Counted from the first letter of the stretch, positions 18,134 to 27,023 are shown. The stretch: 64,000 bases of DNA from Burkholderia cenocepacia (GCF_900446215.1 NZ_UAQZ01000004.1:42715-106714), one strand, 5' to 3'. Notes: generated by a model from the sequence alone, not told the origin. Made by a program: numbers and translations.

Positions 18134-18733
18134 TTACCCTCGCAAAATCCCGTGTAGTGCGGTTTCGAACGCAAGACAGGCCGCCGACAGCGCGGCGGCC
18201 TGCTCGTCGATCAGCCTGACGTAGCGGCGAAACGACGGCATCCGGTTCACGATCTCGCTGCCGCCGAACGGCACGATCGCGAGCGTCCAGCGGCCGTCGC
18301 GGGCAACGCCGCCGTGTGCGTCGATGACGCAGTCGGTCAGGTGCAGCGGCCGCAGCGCGTCGGCCAGCGACGGCTCGGCGAGCAGCGCGGCCAGCGTGTC
18401 GATGAAGACCCGGTCGCATCCGGGCCCGGGCACCGCATCGACGCCCGTGCGGCGCAGCCAGCCGGTCTGCCGCACGCGCGCGCGGCCCCGCGCCGCCGGG
18501 CCGTTCGCGGCTACCGTCACCTTCACGCTGACCGTATGCATCAGGAACTGGCGCTCGACGCGCTCGTCGACGCTCACATGCACGCCGTTCGGCAGCCGCG
18601 CCGTGGCGCCGCCCACATCCGTATCGCGCACGGCCCGCAGGTCGGCGAGCACGCGCGCGGCGATCGCGCCGGGCCGATGGCCGGGCGGCGGCGCATCGGG
18701 CGCCGCGCGCCGCGGGGCAAGCGCGGCCTTCAC
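18134..18733 (-). CDS. DUF3156-like protein
   Basis: This 199-aa protein resembles the uncharacterised DUF3156 family that sits beside amino-acid/amine permeases. It starts with GTG at 18733, which overlaps the permease stop (GTGA), so translation is coupled to the permease. Notable parts are LPNGVHVSVDERVERQFLMH and WTLAIVPFGGSEIVNRMPSF. There is no signal peptide or membrane segment. The coupling suggests a role with the transporter or its substrate, but no activity is known to me. Confidence 0.7.
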   Translation of the reverse strand: MKAALAPRRAAPDAPPPGHRPGAIAARVLADLRAVRDTDVGGATARLPNGVHVSVDERVERQFLMHTVSVKVTVAANGPAARGRARVRQTGWLRRTGVDAVPGPGCDRVFIDTLAALLAEPSLADALRPLHLTDCVIDAHGGVARDGRWTLAIVPFGGSEIVNRMPSFRRYVRLIDEQAAALSAACLAFETALHGILRG

Positions 18734-20232
18734 GACGCGACGTGCTCGTTGCGCAGCACGTCCTCGACCGGCACCGGCCTGAACGGATGCCGGCGCTGCA
18801 CGACGAGCGTCCAGAACAGCGCGTACAGCGCGGTGAGCCCGAGCATCGCGCCGAACGGCACGTAGATGTCGCGCGGGTTCATGCCGGGCGGCGTGATGTA
18901 CCAGATCGCGAGCACGATGCCGACGCTCGACACGATCTGCGGCAGCGGGAACAGCGGCGAACGGTACGGCCGCGGCAGGTCCGGGCGGCGGATGCGCAGC
19001 ATCACGACCGACGCGGTGACGAGCAGGTACGCGGTGCCCCACGCGCAGGTCGCGGCGAGCACGAGATGCAGGATGCTGTCGAGATTGCCGTTGATCAGCC
19101 ACGCATGGAAGATCGGCACGATCGCCGCCGCGACGATGCCGACCACCGGCGTCTTGAAACGCGGATGCAGGTACGCGAAGCAGCGCGGCAACGCGCCGTC
19201 GATCGCCATCCCGTACAGGATGCGCGGCAGCCCGGCCATCAGCGTGTTGATCGTCGCGGCGCCCGCGCACAGGAACGCGATGCCGAACCACACGCGGCCG
19301 AACGGCCCGAGCACCTGCAGCGCGAACGCGGGAATCGCGCCCGGCGTGTCGAGCAGGTGCGTGAGGCCGTCGGGGCTCACCGGCACGTTCGCGACCTGGC
19401 GGCGGATCGCCGCGCCGTACAGGAACATGCAGATCGCGACGCCGACGAGGCCGAGCGCCATCGCGCGCGGAATCGTGCGGCCCGGCGCCTTCATTTCCGG
19501 CGCGAGCGGCGTGACGAACTCGCAGCCGACGAACATGAACATCGCCATCCCGACCAGCGACAGCACGGCCGGAATCGACGTGCCGACTTCCGAGCCGCCG
19601 AACCAGCCGTCGAGATGCACGGCCGGCGCGGCCGCGAGCCCGAGGATCCCGAAGATCATCAGCGACAGCCACATGCCGGCCGTCAGCACGATCTCGAGCT
19701 TGCTGAACACCTTGATGCCGATGATGTTGGTGATCGCGAACGTGACCACGAGGCCGACGCCGACGAGCCACGAGCTGTTGTGCTGCTCGAACGCGGCGTT
19801 CAGCGATTCGAAATTCACGAGCGCCATGATGCCGCTCAGGATCGTCTCCGCCGTGCCGGCGAACACGTGCACGAGGAAATACGCGGAAATCGTGCCGGTG
19901 ATCGCCCAGAAGCGGCCGAGCCCGCACGACAGGTAATCGTAAACCGAGCCGGCCGTCGGCAGCATCGCGGCGGCTTCGGAGAACGTGGTGGCCTGCGCCT
20001 GCATCATCACGAACGCGATGATCATCGCGACCGCGAACGCCCAGCCGCCCATCCCGAAGCCCGACGTCGCGGTGAGGATCACCGGGCTCGCCATGATGAG
20101 CCCGACGGCGCTCGCCAGCGCGGTCGGAAAACCGACCGCCCCCGCCTTCAACGCGGTGCCGCCGCCCGCTTCAGCCGGCGAGCCGCCAGGCGTATCGCCC
20201 GCGGCGCCGGTCACTCCTGACCATCCCGACAT
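18730..20232 (-). CDS. APC-superfamily amino acid/amine permease
   Basis: This is a 500-aa inner-membrane transporter with about 12 hydrophobic segments. The APC signature region near the N-terminus is present (ASAVGLIMASPVILTATSGFG) and so is the consensus SGIMALVNF loop. The conserved FVGCEFVTPLAPEMKAPGRTIPRA segment lies in the middle. It follows the aminotransferase gene across a 238-base gap holding its own copy of the cluster motif. Uptake of an amine or amino acid degraded by the neighbouring enzymes is inferred. Confidence 0.9.
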   Translation of the reverse strand: MSGWSGVTGAAGDTPGGSPAEAGGGTALKAGAVGFPTALASAVGLIMASPVILTATSGFGMGGWAFAVAMIIAFVMMQAQATTFSEAAAMLPTAGSVYDYLSCGLGRFWAITGTISAYFLVHVFAGTAETILSGIMALVNFESLNAAFEQHNSSWLVGVGLVVTFAITNIIGIKVFSKLEIVLTAGMWLSLMIFGILGLAAAPAVHLDGWFGGSEVGTSIPAVLSLVGMAMFMFVGCEFVTPLAPEMKAPGRTIPRAMALGLVGVAICMFLYGAAIRRQVANVPVSPDGLTHLLDTPGAIPAFALQVLGPFGRVWFGIAFLCAGAATINTLMAGLPRILYGMAIDGALPRCFAYLHPRFKTPVVGIVAAAIVPIFHAWLINGNLDSILHLVLAATCAWGTAYLLVTASVVMLRIRRPDLPRPYRSPLFPLPQIVSSVGIVLAIWYITPPGMNPRDIYVPFGAMLGLTALYALFWTLVVQRRHPFRPVPVEDVLRNEHVAS

Positions 20233-20401
20233 CGTTGTCTCCTTCGTAGGTTGGCCCGAACCGGCGCTTCGTCAGCGGCCGGGGGCCAGATGCTCTGCGG
20301 TCGGCCCCGGTCGGCGCTTCAGCGCTTCGATCCCGGGCCCCTGTCGATCACGGCGTGATCCGATGTCGAAAAAATACGCAGGCAAAATAATCCGGTCATA
20401 G

Positions 20402-20416
20402 CGCAAATCGGCAAAC
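20402..20416 (-). promoter_or_regulatory. Cluster motif copy 2 (before the APC permease)
   Basis: The minus strand reads GTTTGCCGATTTGCG, identical to copy 1. The similarity continues past the motif, with a CCGG block a few bases on and an AT-rich stretch (ATTATTTT) where a promoter element could lie. It is about 169 bases before the permease start. Confidence 0.6.
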
Positions 20417-20470
20417 CCGCGACGGCGTTCCCCCCTTCCGCCGCGGATTGGCCGTCATGCGATCACGCCG

Positions 20471-21811
20471 TTACGCGAACGGCACGGCCTCGAAGCCGGC
20501 CGCGAGCGCGTCGACGATCCGGTCGAGCTGTTCGCGCTGGATCACGAGCGGCGGCGACAGGATGATCTTCGTGCCGACCGGGCGCACCAGCACGCCGTTC
20601 TCGCGCGCGACTTCCGCGACCGCGTTCGCATAGCCCGACAGCGGATCGATCGGCTCGCGCGTGTCCTTGTTCGCGACGAGGTCGAGCGCGAGCATCAGCC
20701 CCTTGCCGCGCACCTCGCCGACCGCCGCGAAGCGCTCCGCGAACGGCTGCAGCGCTTCGAGCAGATACGCACCCTGCTTCGCCGCATTTGCCGGCAGGTC
20801 CTCCTTCACGACGATGTCGAGGCTCGCGATCGCGGCCGCGCATGCGACCGGATGGCCGGCGTACGTGTAGCCGTGCATGATCGCCCCGCCGAAATCGGCA
20901 TTCGCGGCGAACGCATCCTCGATCCGCGCGTTCACGACCGTCGCGCCGAGCGGCACGTAGCCCGACGAAATGCCCTTCGCCAGACACATGATGTCCGGGC
21001 GCACGCCCCAGCCGCGACTGCCGAACAGGCAGCCGCTGCGGCCGAAGCCGGTCACCACTTCGTCGGCGATCAGCAGCACGCCGTAGCGGTCGCACACCTC
21101 GCGCACCAGCGGCCAGTAGTTGGCCGGCGGCACGATCACGCCGCCCGCGCCCTGAATCGGCTCCGCGATGAACGCGGCGACCGTATCGGGGCTCTGGAAC
21201 TGAATCTCGCGCTCCAGCATTTCCGCGCAGATCCGGCCGAGTTCCTCCGGGTCCTGCGTGAACGGGTTGCGGTACAGCCACGGCGTCTCGACGTGGAAGC
21301 AGCCGGGCAGGTTCGGCTCGTAGTTGCGGCGGAACACCGTGTTGCCGTTCACCGACGCGCCGCCGAAGTGCGTGCCGTGATAACCCTGTTTCAGCGAGAT
21401 GAACTTCGTGCGATCGGCCTGGCCGCGCACCTTCCAGTACTGGCGCGCGATCTTCAGCGCGGTCTCGATCGCATCGGAGCCGCCCGAGCTGTACAGCACG
21501 CGGCGCATCCCTTCCGGTTCGAGCAGGTCGATCACCTTCTTCGACAACTCCTCGGCGCGCGGATGCGAAATGCCGTCGAACAGCTGGAAGTATTCGAGTT
21601 CGTCGAGCTGGCGCACGATCGCGTCCTTCACTTCCTGGCGGTTGTGACCGACGTTCACGTTCCACAGGCCCGCGACGCCGTCGACGAGCTTGCGCCCCGC
21701 CTCGTCGAACACGTAGCAGCCGTCGCCGCGCACGATGCGGATCGGCTTGCGCTGTTTCATCTCGTTCGGGTGCAGCATCGGGTGCCAGAATTTCGCTTCG
21801 TTGTAGCTCAT
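20471..21811 (-). CDS. Class III (omega) aminotransferase
   Basis: This is a 446-aa PLP enzyme moving an amino group from an omega-amine or beta-amino acid to a keto acid, usually pyruvate. Features include LYSSGGSDAIETALKIAR (PLP phosphate loop), YHGTHFGG, LIADEVVTGFGRSG (PLP-binding Asp) and the Schiff-base Lys in CLAKGISSGY. GGAG just before the ATG at 21811 fixes the start; the in-frame ATG four codons upstream is too near it. It lies 57 bases after the aldehyde dehydrogenase and is probably cotranscribed. The aldehyde it makes would be oxidised by that neighbour. The actual amine is not certain. Confidence 0.9.
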   Translation of the reverse strand: MSYNEAKFWHPMLHPNEMKQRKPIRIVRGDGCYVFDEAGRKLVDGVAGLWNVNVGHNRQEVKDAIVRQLDELEYFQLFDGISHPRAEELSKKVIDLLEPEGMRRVLYSSGGSDAIETALKIARQYWKVRGQADRTKFISLKQGYHGTHFGGASVNGNTVFRRNYEPNLPGCFHVETPWLYRNPFTQDPEELGRICAEMLEREIQFQSPDTVAAFIAEPIQGAGGVIVPPANYWPLVREVCDRYGVLLIADEVVTGFGRSGCLFGSRGWGVRPDIMCLAKGISSGYVPLGATVVNARIEDAFAANADFGGAIMHGYTYAGHPVACAAAIASLDIVVKEDLPANAAKQGAYLLEALQPFAERFAAVGEVRGKGLMLALDLVANKDTREPIDPLSGYANAVAEVARENGVLVRPVGTKIILSPPLVIQREQLDRIVDALAAGFEAVPFA

Positions 21812-21868
21812 TGCAGTCTCCACTGTCGGATCGTTGAATCGGGTTCGTTCGGGTTCGAGCGTCGCGCG

Positions 21869-23371
21869 TCAGTGCGCGATGCAGACGGATTTGGTTTCGG
21901 TGAAGCCTTCGATCGCGTACTGGCCGAATTCGCGACCGATGCCCGATTGCTTGTAGCCGCCGAACGGCATCGACGGATCGAGCGGAATATGGCAGTTCAC
22001 CCACACCGTGCCGGCCTCGATCTGCGGCACGAGGTTCATCACACGTTTCAGGTCGTTGCTCCAGACGCTCGCGGCGAGGCCGTACGGCGACGCGTTCGCG
22101 AGGCGCACCGCGTCGGCCGCGTCGTCGAACGGCACGACCACGATCACCGGGCCGAACACCTCGTCGCGCACGATCGCGCTGTCCGGATGCGGATCGGCGA
22201 TCACGGCCGGCTTCACGTAATAGCCGGGCAGATCGTCGGCCGGCGTGCCGCCCGCGAGGAACGTGAGGCCCGCACGGCGCGCGCCTTCGATGTGCTGGAC
22301 GACCTTGTCGCGATGGTGCGCGGACACGAGCGGGTTGATCTGCGCGGTGGTGTCGAGGCCCGCGCCGAGCTTCATCGACCGCGCGACGCCCGCGAGGCCG
22401 TCCGCGAGTTGCGCGAACTTGCTGCGATGCACATAGATGCGCGACGCGGCCGCGCACACCTGCCCCTGGTTGAAGAACGCGCCGGCGGCGACGCCGTCGA
22501 GCGCCTGCGCGACGTCGACGTCGTCGAGCATCACGATCGGGTTCTTGCCGCCGAGCTCCAGCGAGAAGCGCGTCATGTTCTGCACGGCCGCCGCGCCGAC
22601 CAGCTTGCCGGTCGCGGTCGAGCCCGTGAACGAGATCTTCGCGATCGACGGGTGGCTGGCGAGCGCCGCGCCGCAGACGCGGCCGCCCGTGACGACGTTG
22701 AACACGCCGGGCGGCACGCCGGCCTCGCGCGCGAGTTCGGCGAGGCGCAACGCGGTGAGCGGCGTTTCCGGCGACGGCTTCAGCACGATCGTGCAGCCGG
22801 CCGCGAGCGCGGGAACCAGCTTCCACACCGCGATCATCAGCGGGAAATTCCACGGCACGATCGCGGCGACCACGCCGACCGGCTCCTTGCGCGTATAGGC
22901 CGTATAGCGCGCGCCGGGCGGAAACGGGATCGACACGTCGAGCGTCTGGCCGGTGATCTTGGTCGCCCAGCCGGCCATGTAGCGCACGTATTCGACGCTC
23001 GCGCCAACTTCGATCGCACGCGACACGTGAATCGACTTGCCCTGGTTCAGCGTTTCGAGCTGCGCGAGCGTTTCGGCGTCGGCTTCGATCAGGTCCGCGA
23101 GTTTCAGCAGGATGCGTTCGCGGTCGGCCGGCCGCAGCCCGCACCACACGCGCGCGTCGAACGCGTGTCTGGCGCTGGCGACCGCGCGGTCGACGTCGTG
23201 TGCGTCGGCGTCCGCGACGGTGGCGAGCCGCTCGCCCGTCGCGGGGTCGTACACGTCGAGCCGCGCGGCCGCGTGCGCGGGCTGCATGGCGCCGTCGATG
23301 AAGAGGCCGAAATCGCGCGCAACGAAGGTGCGCACGGTGTCGCTGACGGCGACGAAGCTCGTGTTGCTCAT
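21869..23371 (-). CDS. Aldehyde dehydrogenase, FeaB-like (phenylacetaldehyde type)
   Basis: This is a 500-aa NAD(P)-dependent aldehyde dehydrogenase. Visible elements are VPWNFPL (cofactor), FTGSTATGK, the general base Glu in LELGGKNP and the nucleophile Cys in NQGQVCAAASR. Many stretches match E. coli phenylacetaldehyde dehydrogenase FeaB (for example RKEPVGVVA and FNVVTGG; the C-terminus TKSVCI). The substrate may therefore be an aromatic or arylalkyl aldehyde. It precedes the aminotransferase in the same transcript. The start MSNTSF gives the usual length, and a motif copy is about 92 bases upstream. Confidence 0.9.
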   Translation of the reverse strand: MSNTSFVAVSDTVRTFVARDFGLFIDGAMQPAHAAARLDVYDPATGERLATVADADAHDVDRAVASARHAFDARVWCGLRPADRERILLKLADLIEADAETLAQLETLNQGKSIHVSRAIEVGASVEYVRYMAGWATKITGQTLDVSIPFPPGARYTAYTRKEPVGVVAAIVPWNFPLMIAVWKLVPALAAGCTIVLKPSPETPLTALRLAELAREAGVPPGVFNVVTGGRVCGAALASHPSIAKISFTGSTATGKLVGAAAVQNMTRFSLELGGKNPIVMLDDVDVAQALDGVAAGAFFNQGQVCAAASRIYVHRSKFAQLADGLAGVARSMKLGAGLDTTAQINPLVSAHHRDKVVQHIEGARRAGLTFLAGGTPADDLPGYYVKPAVIADPHPDSAIVRDEVFGPVIVVVPFDDAADAVRLANASPYGLAASVWSNDLKRVMNLVPQIEAGTVWVNCHIPLDPSMPFGGYKQSGIGREFGQYAIEGFTETKSVCIAH

Positions 23372-23463
23372 GGGCGTCTCGTTGATTGTCGTGGCTGGAC
23401 CGCGTGCGGGCGAGGCACGCAGGCGTCGGACCACTGTATCGACGAGGGATCACGCCCGGTGAG

Positions 23464-23476
23464 CGCAAATTGGCAG
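23464..23476 (-). promoter_or_regulatory. Cluster motif copy 3 (before the aldehyde dehydrogenase)
   Basis: The minus strand reads CTGCCAATTTGCG, followed by CTCACCGG. It diverges at a few positions from copies 1 and 2 but shares the flanking GCTCACCGG-type block with copy 4. It lies about 92 bases before the dehydrogenase start. Confidence 0.45.
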
Positions 23477-23589
23477 CGCGTGGCGCGCGGTAGCGGTTCG
23501 AGCCCGCGACGCGGCCCGCGGGCGACGTGCGCGATCCGCCGGGGGCTGCCGTGGTTTGGATGCCGGACCGGGGTCCGGTCATTGAATCG

Positions 23590-23787
23590 TCAGTTTCTGA
23601 AACCGTGCGCCATCGACGCGAGGAAGTCGTACGCCTGGTAGTCCAGCCAATACACGCCGAGCGCAAGCGGGATCAGGAAGTACAGCGAGTCGTAGGTTCC
23701 GCTTCTGACCGTCCTGACGATGAAGATCGGCAGCGCGACGCTCAACGCGATGACTAAAATCGAAGCGGCAATGATCGCGACGTCCAT
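23590..23787 (-). CDS. Small two-helix membrane protein
   Basis: This 65-aa protein has an N-terminal helix (VAIIAASILVIALSVALPIFIV) and a second hydrophobic stretch (LYFLIPLALGVYWLDY). It ends AHGFRN. A purine-rich stretch (AAAAGGG) lies upstream of the ATG at 23787. It lies between the LuxR gene and the aldehyde dehydrogenase in the same direction, but no function is recognisable. A role as an accessory peptide of the transport system is possible but unsupported. Confidence 0.6.
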   Translation of the reverse strand: MDVAIIAASILVIALSVALPIFIVRTVRSGTYDSLYFLIPLALGVYWLDYQAYDFLASMAHGFRN

Positions 23788-23871
23788 GTTCCCGGCCCTT
23801 TTCTTGAATTGTTATCGATACGACGAGCGCGCATGGTACTGCACGATCTCGCGGGCCAGCTTGCAGAACGA

Positions 23872-24606
23872 TTACAGGAACAGCGCGCCGACCAGCTCCG
23901 TGCGATTCGACACGCCGAGCTTGCGGTACATGCGCATCAGGTGGGTCTTGATCGTCGGTTGTCCGAGCGCGAGATCGCGCGCGATCTCCTTGTTCGAGCA
24001 ACCGTCGCGCACGAGCCGCGCGATCTGCTCCTCGCGGTAGGTCAGCCGTTCCTCGCAACCGATCCGGTGGATCCCGCGCCGGGCGCGCAGCAGCGGGCTC
24101 AGCGCGGCTTCGGCGACAGGCTGCAGACGCGCGAGTGCGTCGATCTCGCCGGGTGCGAAGCGTCCTGCCGTACCATTGCCGGTGCGATTCGCGTCGCCCA
24201 TGCCGAAGCGCAGCAGCGAAAACGCGCCGACCGTGCGGCCCGCGTCGCGCAGCCAGATCTCGACGACGTCGGCCACGTCGTGCCGCCGCAGAAAACGGGT
24301 CCAGTACGCGGATGCGTCACGTCGCTCGTCAGGCAATTGGGACGCGAGCGTGACGACCGCGCGGTCGCCCGCCGCGCAGCGCGACGGGTGCAGCGGATCG
24401 AGCATCCGGTAGCGGGCGACATAGGTGCGGTGCATCGATTCCGGCATCCCGAACAGCTCGAAATCGGCCGGTTCGCCGCTCTGGTCGAGCCGGTAGAACA
24501 CAATCGCCGACGGGCTCGCGAACGCATCGAACGCGTCCACGCACGCGCGCAGCGCGCGTGGCCAGTCGGCGGGAGCGTGGTCGGCGGGAACGGATGAGGT
24601 CGGCAT
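23872..24606 (-). CDS. LuxR-type HTH regulator
   Basis: This is a 244-aa regulator with a C-terminal LuxR/FixJ HTH (LTYREEQIARLVRDGCSNKEIARDL and TIKTHLMRMYRKLGVSNRTELV). The N-terminal 170 residues (FDAFASPSAIVFYRLDQSGEPADFELFG) look like a GAF/PAS-type sensor and not a receiver domain, since no phospho-Asp pattern is seen. It is the most upstream gene of the leftward amine cluster and carries its own motif copy about 77 bases before the start. It probably regulates the cluster, perhaps together with the EutR-like protein. Confidence 0.85.
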   Translation of the reverse strand: MPTSSVPADHAPADWPRALRACVDAFDAFASPSAIVFYRLDQSGEPADFELFGMPESMHRTYVARYRMLDPLHPSRCAAGDRAVVTLASQLPDERRDASAYWTRFLRRHDVADVVEIWLRDAGRTVGAFSLLRFGMGDANRTGNGTAGRFAPGEIDALARLQPVAEAALSPLLRARRGIHRIGCEERLTYREEQIARLVRDGCSNKEIARDLALGQPTIKTHLMRMYRKLGVSNRTELVGALFL

Positions 24607-24683
24607 CGGAAATCGGCTGGGTGGCGAACGCGTCGAATTTCAACGTCCGGGCCAGCCTACCGGCGCCGAAAAGCGCCGGTGAG

Positions 24684-24697
24684 CACAAATCGGCAAA
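24684..24697 (-). promoter_or_regulatory. Cluster motif copy 4 (before the LuxR gene)
   Basis: The minus strand reads TTTGCCGATTTGTG, followed by CTCACCGG, one base different from copies 1 and 2 over the core. It is about 77 bases before the LuxR start, just downstream (in gene direction) of the 9-bp tandem repeat. Confidence 0.55.
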
Positions 24698-24720
24698 TCG
24701 TCCCGGGCCGGCCAGGTGGC

Positions 24721-24774
24721 CGGTTCAGCCGGTTCAGCCGGTTCAGCCGGTTCAGCCGGTTCAGCCGGTTCAGC
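24721..24774. repeat. 9-bp tandem repeat, six copies
   Basis: The unit CGGTTCAGC is repeated six times in perfect tandem, with partial units at each end. It lies between the stop of the metallopeptidase gene and the start of the LuxR gene, about 115-170 bases upstream of the latter. Perfect short tandem repeats can change copy number by slippage. Although a multiple of three, it is not inside a convincing gene. Confidence 0.95.
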
Positions 24775-24813
24775 CGGGACGATGCCGGCGCGCGACGGTG
24801 CGCGCGCCTGGCT

Positions 24814-25692
24814 TCAGCGTGCGTTCGCGGCGAACGTGTCGCAGGCGCTCACCTCGCCCGACTCCATCCCGCGCCGCAGCCAGTACACGCGCTGCTCGCT
24901 GGTGCCGTGCGTGAAGCTTTCGGGCACGACGTAGCCCTGCCCTTGCTGCTGCAGCCGGTCGTCGCCGATCGCCGCGGCGGCCTTCAGTCCCTGCTCGAAG
25001 TCGCCGGGTTCCATCAACCGCTGGTTCGCGCGCTGCGCGTTGTTCGCCCACACGCCGGCAAAGCAGTCGGCCTGCAGCTCCATCCGCACCGACAGCGCAT
25101 TCGCGCGCGCCTGGCTCGAGCGCCGGCGCGCGGCGTCGACCTTGTCGGCAATACCGAGCAGGTTCTGCACGTGATGGCCGACTTCGTGCGCGATCACGTA
25201 GGCCTGCGCAAAGTCGCCGCCGGCGCCGAAACGCTTGCGCAGTTCGTCGTAGAAGCCGAGATCGATGTACACGTTGCGGTCGCCCGGGCAGTAGAACGGC
25301 CCCATCGCGGTCTGGCCGGTGCCGCACGCGGTCGGCGTCGAGTTCGTGAACATCACGAGCTTCGGCGGTTCGTACTGCGCATGCAGCTGCGTGTTGAACA
25401 CGCCCGTCCACGTGCGTTCGATGTTGCCGAGCACCTTGCGCGTGAACACCGCGCCGGCGTCGTTCGCCGGTGCGCCCTGGTGCTGGGTCGGCGCGGGCTG
25501 CGCCTGCTGCTGGCGGCCCTGCAGCGCCGACGCACCTTCGAGCACGACGCGCGGGTCGATTCCGAAGAAATACGAGGCAGCCAGCGCGATCACGATCGTG
25601 CCGATGCCGATCGTCGCGCGCCCGCCGCCGAACCCGCCGGCGCCGCGTCGATCCTCGACGTTCGTGCTTTCCCTTTCGTCGTCCAGCCTCAT
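24814..25692 (-). CDS. YpfJ/KPN_02809-family neutral zinc metallopeptidase
   Basis: This is a 292-aa membrane-anchored protein. A single N-terminal helix (IGIGTIVIALAASYFFG, about residues 28-44) precedes a Gln/Ala-rich linker and the peptidase-like domain with HEVGHH (Zn ligands and catalytic Glu), FYCPGDRNVYIDLGF and MELQADCFAG. The family is called a predicted neutral zinc metallopeptidase; its substrate is unknown. The start MRLDDERES was chosen because the 58 codons upstream are arginine/alanine-rich and unlike the family. Confidence 0.88.
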   Translation of the reverse strand: MRLDDERESTNVEDRRGAGGFGGGRATIGIGTIVIALAASYFFGIDPRVVLEGASALQGRQQQAQPAPTQHQGAPANDAGAVFTRKVLGNIERTWTGVFNTQLHAQYEPPKLVMFTNSTPTACGTGQTAMGPFYCPGDRNVYIDLGFYDELRKRFGAGGDFAQAYVIAHEVGHHVQNLLGIADKVDAARRRSSQARANALSVRMELQADCFAGVWANNAQRANQRLMEPGDFEQGLKAAAAIGDDRLQQQGQGYVVPESFTHGTSEQRVYWLRRGMESGEVSACDTFAANAR

Positions 25693-26131
25693 TGCCGGCC
25701 CCTCCCTGTTCTTTTGTCGATGGTCCGATCGCGCCAGCGCGCAACCGGGCGATACGCCGTGGCGACACGCTCCGTCGGCAGACGCGATACCTGCGCATCG
25801 GACGCCCGCTCGCGCCGATCCGGCCGGCCGCGCCATTGCCGGCCGCGCCCCTGCCGGCCGCGCCATTCGTACGACGGAATCGGCGGCCGACGCGCCGCCC
25901 GTCGCTGCGCGCCCGCCCGCGCTATTTTGCCGGGCTTTCGTGGCTTATCGCAAAAATGTGGAGGATAGAGCGATTCGGCGTCGGACATCGTCAGCCTTTG
26001 CAAAATGGGCCAAGGCCACCGTGCCCGCCACGCCCGGCCGTTCGGGCGACCCGCGTTCATCCTTTCGGCGGATACCGGCGCGCGCCGGCGCCGCCTAAAG
26101 TGGCCGGAACGCCCCCTTTCCGGAGAACGAC
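25693..26131. other. 439-bp divergent intergenic region with 15-bp repeat
   Basis: This gap lies between the leftward metallopeptidase and the rightward SDR and must hold both promoters. It carries three near-perfect 15-bp repeats at 25824-25868. Another part (about 25920-26000) is less GC-rich and is the better place for a promoter. No gene is supported here. Confidence 0.5.
25824..25868. repeat. Three 15-bp direct repeats
   Basis: Three adjacent units share CCGGCCGCGCC and end ATTG, CCTG and ATTC. They stand about 130-175 bases upstream of the metallopeptidase start. Function unknown; the sequence is strongly self-complementary (GGCCGCGCC) and could form hairpins. Confidence 0.85.
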
Positions 26132-26923
26132 ATGACGCACCCGCCCCCCCGCACGATCGCCATTACCGGCGCCGGCACCGGCATCGGCGCCGCCTGCGCG
26201 CGCCGCTTCGCCCGCCGCGGCGACCGCGTCGTGCTGATCGGGCGCCGCCAGGCGCCGCTCGACGCGCTGGCTGCCGAAACGGGCGGCCTCGCGCTGGCCG
26301 GCGACGCCGCGAGCGCCGCCGACTGGGCCGGCTTCCTGCCGCGCATCGCCGCACGCTTCGGCCGCGTCGATGCGCTTGTCGCCTGCGCGGGCGGCCACGG
26401 CATCGGCCGCGCGGACGAAACCGACGACGCGCAGTGGCGCGCTGCGATGCATGCGAACCTCGACACCGCATTCGTCAGCGCGCGCGCGTGCCTGCCCGAC
26501 CTGATCGCGCAGCGCGGCAATATCGTGCTGGTCGCGTCGATCGCGGCGCTCGCGGCCGGGCCCGGCGTATGCGGCTACACGGTCGGCAAGCACGCGCTGC
26601 TCGGCCTGGCGCGATCGCTCGCGCGCGACTACGGTCCGCACGGCGTGCGGGCGAACGCCGTCTGCCCGGGCTGGGTCCGCACGCCGATGGCCGACGCGGA
26701 AATGGAGCCGCTGATGGCCGCGCACGGCGATTCGCTCGACGGTGCGTACGCCCGCGTCAGCGCCGACGTGCCGCTGCGGCGCGCGGCCGATCCCGACGAG
26801 ATCGCGGCCGTCTGCGCGTTCCTGGCGTCGCCGGACGCGTCGTTCGTGACCGGCGCGACGCTCGTCGCGGACGGCGGCGCGATGGTCGTCGACGTGCCGA
26901 CGCTCGCGTTCGACCGGCTTTGA
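26132..26923 (+). CDS. Short-chain dehydrogenase/reductase
   Basis: This is a 263-aa NAD(P)-dependent oxidoreductase. The Rossmann motif is TGAGTGIG near the N-terminus, followed by ACAGG (NNAG equivalent). The catalytic Ser is in VASIAAL and Tyr/Lys in YTVGK; the proline-glycine segment is VCPGWVRTPM. GGAG is 8 bases before the ATG. It lies about 100 bases before a LysR gene on the same strand and may be part of the same metabolic group as the DUF4286, MFS and DUF2848 genes. The substrate is unknown. Confidence 0.88.
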   Translation: MTHPPPRTIAITGAGTGIGAACARRFARRGDRVVLIGRRQAPLDALAAETGGLALAGDAASAADWAGFLPRIAARFGRVDALVACAGGHGIGRADETDDAQWRAAMHANLDTAFVSARACLPDLIAQRGNIVLVASIAALAAGPGVCGYTVGKHALLGLARSLARDYGPHGVRANAVCPGWVRTPMADAEMEPLMAAHGDSLDGAYARVSADVPLRRAADPDEIAAVCAFLASPDASFVTGATLVADGGAMVVDVPTLAFDRL

Positions 26924-27023
26924 CGCCACCCGAACCTGCGGCGCGTGCGTGCGCGCTTCCGAATCCGTTAACATCGTCCCGATCCGCCGCCTGGCGCGGC
27001 ACCGCCTCACCGTTCGGAATTCG

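Noticed and set aside
20852..23641. A rightward 929-codon open frame opposite the aminotransferase and dehydrogenase
   Set aside because: It is a GC-rich antisense shadow with Arg/Ala/His-biased composition and no domain.
24721..24774. CRISPR-like array
   Set aside because: The units are 9 bp and directly adjacent without spacers.
24679..25968. Open frame over the 9-bp repeat (AGS or RFS repeats) and beyond
   Set aside because: It is antisense to the zinc metallopeptidase, and the repeated peptide has no family support.
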